Shown here: positions 1-4,722 of the stretch, piece by piece
Numbering within the stretch: position 1 is the first letter of the stretch
Layout of the letters: every line of letters begins with the position of its first letter
Assembly: GCA_963578805.1 (NCBI GenBank)
Contig: CAUZDY010000102.1
Location: 1 to 5,887 of the forward strand
From: CAUZIB01 sp963578805
GTDB taxonomy: Bacteria > Acidobacteriota > Vicinamibacteria > Vicinamibacterales > UBA8438
Length of the DNA stretch: 5,887 nucleotides
Reading direction: 5' to 3'
Notes under the pieces: model-generated
The model's input: only the letters and a program-made list of their open reading frames with translations
Database searches by the model: none
Told to the model about the DNA's origin: nothing
Translations under genes and position numbers: made by a program

Positions 1-932
1 GCACCATCGAGCTGGTAGAGCCGTTCGGCATCGGTCGGTACGTTGGGTCGTGGACGTCCTTCCTGGTGGTGGACGACGTAGGGAGGGACCGCACCTTCAT
101 GGACTGTGAATCGCCCGAAATACCCGCCGAAGCTCCGATACGCTGCGAGAGCTTCCTCCGGTGTGGGTGTAGCGTCATCGTAGGGTGTCCGTCCCTCTCG
201 AGCCATGAGGTGAACCATCATGTGCCCGGTCGGTGTGTAGATAATGTAAGAGCCGGCGCGACTCTCGTTCCGTTGCCCGTGCGTGACCTGGCGGCCTTCT
301 TTCTCCGTGTAGCGGTCCGTATATAGGAGTTGGCGGAAGCCGACGAACTGTTTGGCTTCGTTCGAAAGTGGGACCTCTGGTAGTCGCTCCCACAGGACGC
401 GTCTCGCCGCCTGCTCCTTGCTGCCATCGGCTGCCGCCGGGGTGAGGATGAGCCGATCGCTCTCAAAGTCGTAAAAGCGTTTCGCGTCGACCTCGCCCCC
501 AGGGTTAATCTGCCCGATTCTGTGGTGGACGACGAACTTGCCGTCCTCGTCCTCATCAGTACTAAATGGACCGTAGTAGGCCGTGTAGCCCTGCAGCGCT
601 GCCTTCGCCTCTTGCGCGGTCGGCTGGGCTCCGGTGAACGGTGTCCGGTCGTTCGGCATGACGTGTACACCCATATAACCGGTGTCGCTGTATGTGATGT
701 ATCCGATTGAGTTGAAGTTCGGTGTCGGTTGCCACGTCCCGTTCGCGTCTTTGGTCTCGCGACCGATGAGTTGGTAGGTCCCGACGAGCTTTTCTCGCTC
801 ATTTTCCGTCTGAGCCGATTCTTCGCCTGGAACAGATTCCTGACTAGGGACAGCAGCAGCCCCTCGCAAACCAACTATCGCAGGTAGGCATACAACCAGT
901 ACGACAATCAGGGCACTCTTCACATGCCGCAT
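1..932 (-). CDS. Exported protein with two tandem lipocalin-like domains (C-terminus beyond window)
   Basis: Reading down from ATG at 932, the frame is open for 310 codons to the window edge, so the C-terminus is missing. A strong Shine-Dalgarno (AAGGAGG, about 938-945) precedes the ATG. Residues 1-27 form a signal peptide: MRHVK, a hydrophobic core LIVVLVVCLPAIVGL, then an AAA cleavage site, so export to the periplasm or surface is likely. Two copies of a lipocalin-like domain (Pfam Lipocalin_5 type, from memory) follow. Copy 1, about 49-165, has LVGTYQLIGRE, GYITYSDTGYMGVHVM, YYGPF, FVVHH and RLILTP. Copy 2, about 196-310, has FVGFRQLLY, YIIYTPTGHMMVHLM, YFGRF and YVVHH. Members are usually single-domain proteins of about 150 residues, so this is an internal duplication that has diverged strongly. 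Family members are thought to be small beta-barrels; the ligand is unknown. No promoter is convincing. Confidence 0.9.
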   Translation of the reverse strand, partial: MRHVKSALIVVLVVCLPAIVGLRGAAAVPSQESVPGEESAQTENEREKLVGTYQLIGRETKDANGTWQPTPNFNSIGYITYSDTGYMGVHVMPNDRTPFTGAQPTAQEAKAALQGYTAYYGPFSTDEDEDGKFVVHHRIGQINPGGEVDAKRFYDFESDRLILTPAAADGSKEQAARRVLWERLPEVPLSNEAKQFVGFRQLLYTDRYTEKEGRQVTHGQRNESRAGSYIIYTPTGHMMVHLMAREGRTPYDDATPTPEEALAAYRSFGGYFGRFTVHEGAVPPYVVHHQEGRPRPNVPTDAERLYQLDG

Positions 933-999
933 ATCGCCCCTCCTTGAAAATTAAAGAGCGAGAAAGTACTCGTCCACCACTCTATATCTGCGTGGAGAG

Positions 1000-1254
1000 C
1001 TACAGCATATCACTCTCACCTTGAATCGTGTCGGCCGAAGTTCGGAACTCTTTTACCGCCACCGTGACTGGTAGGAAGGCGACACGCTCGCACCCAACTA
1101 ACAGCACCTGTGGTTCCGAATATTCTTTGAACGAACCAAGGTCATTACCCGGACTTTGGAGTGTCCCTTTCTGAAGAAGCGACGGTGAGGCTGCTGGATC
1201 AACCCAAGAATGTCCCCGCTGTTGGAGACATTGTGGAGACGGGGCGAGTGTAGA
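1000..1254 (-). pseudogene. Possible 3' remnant of an unidentified gene
   Basis: The minus frame is open from an in-frame TGA at 1257-1255 to TAG at 1002-1000 (84 codons). It contains protein-like stretches such as PGNDLGSFKEYSEPQVLLVG, CERVAFLPVTVAVKEF and RTSADTIQGESDML. There is no ATG apart from the second-last codon. The only plausible start is GTG at 1107, which would give a 35-residue peptide. I do not recognise the family. It ends 68 bases upstream of the lipocalin-like gene in the same orientation. The best reading is a 5'-truncated gene whose upstream part was lost near the tmRNA fragment. A chance open frame is the main alternative. Confidence 0.25.
1223..1240. repeat. 18-bp direct repeat, copy 1
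   Basis: TGGAGACATTGTGGAGAC is identical to positions 1443-1460. In copy 2 it carries the ribosome binding site and GTG start of the terminase gene. In copy 1 the same GTG (1233) opens a frame that stops after six codons (GTG GAG ACG GGG CGA GTG TAG). Weaker similarity continues upstream: GTGAGGCTGCTGG here against GTGAGTCTACTGG at about 1415-1427. Confidence 0.85.
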
Positions 1255-1286
1255 TCACTAACTAACTGACAGGACTCGAGTTAAGA

Positions 1287-1313
1287 TGGTGGAGGCGGCG
1301 GGAGTCGAACCCG
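1287..1313 (-). other. ssrA: 3' end of tmRNA gene (ssrA fragment), probable attachment site
   Basis: Read on the minus strand from 1313 to 1287 this is a T-arm, CGGG-TTCGACT-CCCG, followed by the acceptor 3' strand CGCCTCC and ACCA. That is the expected end of a bacterial tmRNA; discriminator A before CCA fits alanine charging. Upstream of CGGG the match stops: TATGA replaces the usual GGACG, and the fifth T-stem pair is broken (A against C). No acceptor 5' strand, tag reading frame or pseudoknots lie within a tmRNA length on that side, because the terminase gene occupies it. So this is a 3' fragment, as left when an element integrates into ssrA and regenerates the gene at its other end. A tRNA 3' end is a less likely alternative. 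Confidence 0.7.
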
Positions 1314-1369
1314 TTCATACTATTTCTTGTAACCCGGTGATAGCGCGTCACTTCTGGTCGTAACGGGTT
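1308..1369. repeat. 8-bp inverted repeat beside the tmRNA fragment
   Basis: AACCCGTT at 1308-1315 and AACGGGTT at 1362-1369 are perfect inverted copies separated by 46 bases. A further AACCCG lies at 1331-1336. The first copy overlaps the T-arm of the tmRNA fragment. Inverted or repeated short sites beside an att core are typical of recombinase binding, but this spacing is too wide for a simple core site, so function is only a guess. Confidence 0.4.
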
Positions 1370-1442
1370 GCGCCAAATCCACTTAGCTCGTTTCCACTGT
1401 CAACAACCGTCATCGTGAGTCTACTGGAATCGACCCCAGTCA

Positions 1443-1460
1443 TGGAGACATTGTGGAGAC
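1443..1460. repeat. 18-bp direct repeat, copy 2 (covers terS RBS and start)
   Basis: Exact copy of 1223-1240, starting 220 bases downstream of it. It contains GGAGA (1444-1448), four bases before the GTG start at 1453, and the first codons of the terminase small subunit. Confidence 0.85.
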
Positions 1461-1977
1461 AGTACCGCGACGCCTTACACCGAAGCAGCAACGCTTCGTC
1501 ACGGAATACCTGATTGATCTCAATGCCACCCAAGCGGCGATCCGAGCCGGTTACAGTCCGAAGACCTCGCAGCAACAAGGTTCACGGCTGTTAACAAATG
1601 TTGTGGTGAAGCGGGCGATTGCTGCGCACCAAGACCGACAGCTCAAGTCTGTGGACGTTCGCATCCAAGATGTGCTGCACGACTTGCGGGCGATTGCGCA
1701 TACGGATTTGCAAACACTCACCGAACAGTCCGGCGTGCCAGCTCGGTGGGGAGACAAACTCAAGGCGCTGGAGCTCCTGATGAAGCATCTTGGGTTGGCC
1801 GCCCCGGAGACGCATCAGCACGTCCATCAGCATGTGCATTTCACGCCGGAGCAATTTAATCGCATGTCTGACGATCAACTGGACCGGTCTGAAGCGGCCT
1901 ATAAAACCCTGGCGACGCTGGAACAAGAAGTCGCCGCGGATGAGACGCGCCGTGCCAGCTTTAGCGCGCGCGCTTGA
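1453..1977 (+). CDS. Phage terminase small subunit
   Basis: This is a 174-residue protein starting at GTG 1453, with Shine-Dalgarno GGAGA four bases upstream; the next in-frame upstream codons offer no ATG, GTG or TTG before a TAG at 1384. Residues 8-60 give the family signature: LTPKQQRFVTEYLIDLNATQ, AAIRAGYSPKTSQQQGSRLL, then TNVVVKRAIAAHQ, a helix-turn-helix DNA-binding region of Terminase_2 type. Residues 102-116 hold KLKALELLMKHLGLA, the usual following helix. A histidine-rich stretch (HQHVHQHVHF, 121-130) and an acidic tail follow. In tailed phages TerS recognises viral DNA and brings it to the large subunit for packaging. Length is normal and the frame intact. No large terminase, portal or capsid gene follows, so it is probably a prophage leftover. 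Confidence 0.92.
   Translation: METVPRRLTPKQQRFVTEYLIDLNATQAAIRAGYSPKTSQQQGSRLLTNVVVKRAIAAHQDRQLKSVDVRIQDVLHDLRAIAHTDLQTLTEQSGVPARWGDKLKALELLMKHLGLAAPETHQHVHQHVHFTPEQFNRMSDDQLDRSEAAYKTLATLEQEVAADETRRASFSARA
1963..1974. repeat. Perfect 12-bp alternating GC palindrome
   Basis: AGCGCGCGCGCT lies in the last codons of the terminase small subunit. It is self-complementary and alternates purine and pyrimidine through its GC core. It may simply reflect Ser-Ala-Arg-Ala codons. Confidence 0.6.
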
Positions 1978-2000
1978 AGGAAGTGGCGGTGTCGTAAGAA

Positions 2001-2020
2001 CCGCGCGTTGTGAACGCTGC
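2001..2020. other. Hairpin between convergent genes
   Basis: GCGTT-GTG-AACGC (2004-2016) is a 5-bp stem with a 3-base loop, extended by three more GC pairs after one bulged T. It lies 24 bases after the terminase stop. No T-run follows on either strand, so a factor-independent terminator is not supported; it could still aid termination between convergent genes. Confidence 0.35.
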
Positions 2021-2077
2021 GCTCAACTGCTCAAAATCGGGCCATTCGGTCATAAACCACCGTCTTGGTAACGTGAC

Positions 2078-2380
2078 CTAATAGCACTCCATCCACACCA
2101 CGGCATATCGACCGGCTGGATCGAGACCGTCCAGAATTGGTTGCGGCGGAAGCATCTCGCGAATCTCGTCCAGAGACATCTCGTATGCAAAGGCGCCCCA
2201 GTCGAGCTTCGCTTCTTTACTGCCGCCGTCGGTGTCAGTTGGACTGCCCCACGGACAACCCTGCAGATAGCCGATCTTTTCTGCATGGTCCTCCCACTTA
2301 TCTCCCCAGGCGGCCGCGTATGATTTCAGCGTGCGGTCACCGGCGGGCAGTCGAAGCAGTATGTGCTGCATCATCGTCAT
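2078..2380 (-). CDS. Small protein of unknown function (100 residues)
   Basis: I chose ATG 2380 because GGGAGA sits six bases upstream; the frame continues further upstream, with an ATG at 2410, but has no good ribosome site there. The product starts MTMMQHILLRLPAGDRTLKS and ends DPAGRYAVVWMECY. It is rich in Trp and acidic residues (AWGDKWEDHAEKIGYLQG, LDWGAFAYEMSLDEIREMLP), with no signal peptide, membrane segment or metal motif, so it is probably cytoplasmic. I do not recognise the family. It is convergent with the terminase gene across 100 bases and divergent from the HD gene across 189 bases. Protein-like sequence in another minus frame just upstream (about 2381-2570) suggests it may be the 3' half of a frameshifted longer gene. 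Confidence 0.6.
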   Translation of the reverse strand: MTMMQHILLRLPAGDRTLKSYAAAWGDKWEDHAEKIGYLQGCPWGSPTDTDGGSKEAKLDWGAFAYEMSLDEIREMLPPQPILDGLDPAGRYAVVWMECY

Positions 2381-2471
2381 GTAAATCTCCCGGATAATCT
2401 TTTGAGCCATTCTGCCAGTTTTCGGGCGTGCGGGAACCGACAATTTCCATAAAGAACCGGTCGAGAGACAT
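2337..2471 (-). CDS. Possible short ORF or out-of-frame 5' part of the neighbouring gene
   Basis: From ATG 2471 this frame encodes 44 residues, MSLDRFFMEIVGSRTPENWQ followed by NGSKDYPGDLHDDD, ending at TGA 2339-2337. It overlaps the start of the 100-residue gene by 44 bases in another frame. The same frame is open upstream with further protein-like sequence and no start codon (SFYVRCSHPWAASYRGLAG, then AATAKSLYDS, from about 2560). No Shine-Dalgarno precedes ATG 2471. Either it is a decayed gene joined to its downstream half by a frameshift near 2340-2380, or it is a small overlapping ORF. I do not recognise the family. Confidence 0.3.
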   Translation of the reverse strand: MSLDRFFMEIVGSRTPENWQNGSKDYPGDLHDDDAAHTASTARR

Positions 2472-2569
2472 GCTGTCGTAGAGGCTCTTCGCCGTTGCAG
2501 CGCCCGCCAGACCGCGATAGGATGCCGCCCATGGGTGGGAACACCGGACGTAGAACGAAGTCGGAACGG

Positions 2570-2977
2570 ATGAACACGCGCCACCGCTCGGCGCACTTCG
2601 GGGAAGCTCTGGCCTATGCCAACGAGCTACACGCAGGCCAGACGCGCAAAGGTACGTCGATTCCCTACATCTCCCACCTGCTCGCCGTCGCTAGCCTTGC
2701 GTTTGAGTACGGGGCGGACGAGGACGAGGCGATCGCGGCTCTTCTACATGACGCGGTCGAGGACCAGGGGGGGGCTGAGACCCTGCAGCAGATCGACAGC
2801 CGGTTCGGCAGCACAGTAGACGCACCCGCGTCTTGCGCCTGGCAGAGATTATGCGCCGTGGTGCCTAGTGTTATACGAATGTTTGAGTTGTTAGAGGGTG
2901 ACGGAATAGGGTCTCACCGTTTCGGGTGCGCCGCGATCCATGCCTTCGCGCGGCGTTGTACATCGAACACTTGCTGA
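2570..2977 (+). pseudogene. Truncated HD-domain phosphohydrolase
   Basis: From ATG 2570 the first 83 residues match the N-terminal half of HD-domain hydrolases related to the RelA/SpoT hydrolase fold: ALAYANELHAGQTRKGTSIP, YISHLLAVASLAFEYGADED, EAIAALLHDAVEDQGG. Candidate metal ligands are H36, H60-D61 and the E64-D65 pair. Members I know run to about 190 residues, with a later metal-binding Asp (DKLxN-like) and a Trp/Tyr-rich end. Here similarity stops at SRFGSTV (about 2818), and the rest to TGA 2975-2977 looks non-homologous, overlapping the Sel1-like gene antisense. None of the three forward frames after 2818 recovers the family. An 8-G run (2767-2774) lies in the Gln-Gly-Gly codons without breaking the frame. 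The product is probably inactive. The gene diverges from the small unknown gene. Confidence 0.75.
2819..2913. other. Intergenic stretch after the HD breakpoint
   Basis: This is the junction between the last HD-like codon and the Sel1-like stop. It holds only short open frames and a weak 5-bp inverted repeat (GGTGA at about 2897 with TCACC at 2914). I looked for integron attC features: CTCTAAC on the minus strand resembles an attC core, but no partner GTTRRRY site or folded arm accompanies it. Confidence 0.4.
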
Positions 2978-3603
2978 TCAGTAAGCTTGCGTCTACATGA
3001 ATTCCGTATGACTGGAGCATCTATAGATTCTCCTTCGGCCATTGCAAGAATGGCGTACATGTAACACAGCTCCGTATCCGCTTCGATGAGATTGAGATGT
3101 CCGGACCAATGTCCGCGAGCCAGCCTTGCGAGCGCCACAGGAGACCTTCGCTCAGCGGCGAGTATCCAGAGCTCGATGGCCCGCACGTCGTCTTGTAAAA
3201 CGCCGCGTCCGCGCTCCGTGGCACGGGCGAGTGTCACGAGCTCATCCGTGCTGAGCTGGCTCACGTCTTCGGGGAGACGTTCTGATTGGGCGCGTGCGTT
3301 CCGTGAACCGTTCGGGCTGGGAGGAGCCGGAGTGGTCGCTGCGCGTGGCGGTCGTGGTTCAGGGTCGGTAGGGCGAGCGCGTTCATAAATCCATTTTGCT
3401 ACGCCACCGTGGTGGCTGCAGGCCCCACGCCCGGTCGCGCTGCTTTGCCAACCATCACGACAGAACGCCCCGGTCCGACCTTGCGCATGAAGTGTCTGGA
3501 GGTCTGACGTAGTCCATAGTGCCGAGGTCAGTACGATGAAGGCGAGCCCGAGTACGTGTGTGTGCCGCATAGTCGTGTTCCTTCCAATATTTGACATAGT
3601 CAT
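2914..3603 (-). CDS. Exported DUF3761 / Sel1-like repeat protein
   Basis: The longest frame is 229 residues from ATG 3603. Residue 12 (ATG 3570), preceded by GGAAGG, begins a better signal peptide (MRHTHVLGLAFIVLTSALW, cleavage near residue 40) and may be the true start; ATG 3597 also has well-spaced AGGAG. Residues 47-71 (FCRDGWQSSATGRGACSHHG, then GVAKW) match the small DUF3761 domain, with Cys48 and Cys62 a likely disulfide pair. A proline-rich linker (about 78-100) leads to about one and a half Sel1-like alpha repeats (115-190), including ERGRGVLQDDVRAIELWILA and AERRSPVALARLARG. Sel1 repeats act as protein-binding scaffolds, so an exported adaptor is likely; the partner is unknown. It lies 120 bases downstream of the ARPP-1 gene on the same strand and might be co-transcribed. 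Confidence 0.85.
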   Translation of the reverse strand: MTMSNIGRNTTMRHTHVLGLAFIVLTSALWTTSDLQTLHAQGRTGAFCRDGWQSSATGRGACSHHGGVAKWIYERARPTDPEPRPPRAATTPAPPSPNGSRNARAQSERLPEDVSQLSTDELVTLARATERGRGVLQDDVRAIELWILAAERRSPVALARLARGHWSGHLNLIEADTELCYMYAILAMAEGESIDAPVIRNSCRRKLTDQQVFDVQRRAKAWIAAHPKR

Positions 3604-3683
3604 TTCTCCTCGTGCGTTTCACGCTCGCACCCGCGTGACCCAAGGCTCAATTCATCATTTCCGACTTCGGTTTCTTCGTGGCG

Positions 3684-3708
3684 TTGCGGTGACACTGCTG
3701 TTCCGCAA
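3684..3708. other. Hairpin downstream of the ARPP-1 gene
   Basis: TTGCGG (3684-3689) pairs with CCGCAA (3703-3708), and ACA/TGT can pair inside the 13-base loop. It lies 15 bases past the ARPP-1 stop and upstream of the Sel1-like gene. There is no T-run after it on the minus strand, so it is at best a weak terminator or an mRNA 3' stabiliser. Confidence 0.35.
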
Positions 3709-3723
3709 GCCTGATGGCTCACC

Positions 3724-4647
3724 TTACGAACGCGAAAACGCGGCCAAGTGAACGGGGCAGTCCTCCACAAGCAGGGCGCCTGCCGTCAGGTCCTTCTCGC
3801 TTCGGCGTGCGTCCCGACCCAGCCCAAGCGCAGGAGACACCTTCCAATTTCCGCTGCAAAGTTCCTCGATAATGCTGGCAGTTTCCCGACGCGCCAACTG
3901 CTCCACGCGCATCGCGTCAATCGCATCCATCGCCCAGCTTCTCACCAACTGCGACATATACGCCGAACAGGTAGAAACAGTGTCAAACAGTTCCAAGCCG
4001 CATTCCACGTTCCGCACCATAAAGATCGCTCCGACCTGGTGCTCTACAGGTGCAAACCGTTCAACAAAGGTTTCAAGACGATTCTTGTTGTCAGAAAAGA
4101 CGGCCTCCATTGCGTCCGTGGGTGAATGCGACTGCATCCGCATCGACTTTCTTTTAATGCCTGACCACACAGCAGATTGGTCGGCTCGTTTATGCCGCAC
4201 CGTCGTTCCACGCTCCATAGAAGCCGATACGTGATCCATTTTGCTGGCTCTGGCCTCCGCATACATGACGTGTTCACTTGGTTGAGATCGATCATGCCGA
4301 TGAGACCACCGACCGCGCTCGACGCAGGTCACGGGGATGATCATTTCTGACTTTGCCGGAACCATCAGGCTGAGGTTTACAATTCGGTTCTGCTTCGCGC
4401 CAAGGAGCTGTTCGCCGTCCAGAACGAACACCGGCAAGGACTCGCTGTTCTTCACGCGAAGTTCCGGGACCGAACCGGACTCACTGAGTTCCTCTACCAT
4501 GATGCCCCCGCGTTTCACCGCTGCTTCGAACGTCAGGTAATTCGCCTCAGGCGCTGATTCATTCAGCAGGGGAATCACGCTCAGTTCCCCTTCGGTGACG
4601 GGGACACCACGCTGTACATCTTTCAGTGCTGTATAGATTGCTTGCAT
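3724..4647 (-). CDS. ARPP-1 family protein
   Basis: This intact 307-residue protein starts at ATG 4647 with AGGAGGG upstream. Signature motifs fit the ARPP-1 family (ADP-ribosylglycohydrolase and rhodanese-phosphatase associated protein 1, recalled from memory): VFVLDGEQLLGAKQNRIVN (73-91) and IPVTCVERGRW (104-114), with the C-terminal VHLAAF ending typical of the family. The centre (about 115-175) is basic and polar; 185-270 is mostly helical. There is no signal peptide or membrane segment, so it is cytoplasmic. The biochemical role is not established; the family is predicted to work with ADP-ribose or nucleotide-processing and phosphatase proteins, none of which is seen here. It follows the zf-HC2 gene by 75 bases on the same strand, so the two are probably co-transcribed. 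A hairpin covers its ribosome binding site. Confidence 0.85.
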   Translation of the reverse strand: MQAIYTALKDVQRGVPVTEGELSVIPLLNESAPEANYLTFEAAVKRGGIMVEELSESGSVPELRVKNSESLPVFVLDGEQLLGAKQNRIVNLSLMVPAKSEMIIPVTCVERGRWSHRHDRSQPSEHVMYAEARASKMDHVSASMERGTTVRHKRADQSAVWSGIKRKSMRMQSHSPTDAMEAVFSDNKNRLETFVERFAPVEHQVGAIFMVRNVECGLELFDTVSTCSAYMSQLVRSWAMDAIDAMRVEQLARRETASIIEELCSGNWKVSPALGLGRDARRSEKDLTAGALLVEDCPVHLAAFSRS

Positions 4648-4653
4648 TACACC

Positions 4654-4679
4654 CTCCTAGGCACAAGACGTGCCAGGAG
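4654..4679 (-). promoter_or_regulatory. RBS-sequestering hairpin upstream of the ARPP-1 gene
   Basis: On the minus strand the RNA reads CUCCU-GGCAC, loop GUCUU, GUGCC-U-AGGAG, then GGUGUA AUG. Ten base pairs form with one bulged U and a five-base loop. The 3' arm ends in AGGAG, the Shine-Dalgarno of the ARPP-1 gene, paired to a perfect CUCCU. Folding would hide the ribosome site, so translation may depend on opening of the stem by coupling, temperature, a protein or a ligand. The structure is visible; the control is inferred. It could also act as a spacer hairpin between two operon genes. Confidence 0.6.
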
Positions 4680-4722
4680 AGAATTTCTTACAGAGAGACG
4701 CTCGCGGCGACCAGGAGAGGGC

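Noticed and set aside
218..874. 218-residue minus open frame rich in Arg, Ser and Thr
   Set aside because: It is an out-of-frame shadow of the lipocalin-like gene, whose own frame has a signal peptide, strong ribosome site and family motifs.
939..990. Promoter for the lipocalin-like gene (TATAGA or TAATTT on the minus strand)
   Set aside because: No good -35 element at correct spacing, and the TAATTT candidate would start transcription inside the ribosome site.
1286..1363. Plus-strand frame beginning MVEAAGVEPV
   Set aside because: It is a translation of the antisense of the tmRNA 3' end, a known source of spurious small proteins.
1399..1404. TTGACA on the minus strand as a -35 box
   Set aside because: No acceptable -10 box lies 16-18 bases downstream (GGATTT at best), and no gene starts below it.
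1348..1578. 76-residue minus open frame overlapping terS
   Set aside because: Most of it is antisense to the terminase gene and it has no ribosome site; only its tail (DSGNELSGFGATRYDQK) is protein-like, and that is too short to call.
2840..2913. Integron attC site suggested by CTCTAAC and GTTAGAG
   Set aside because: No matching second core site at attC spacing and no long imperfect hairpin; genes nearby are in mixed orientation.
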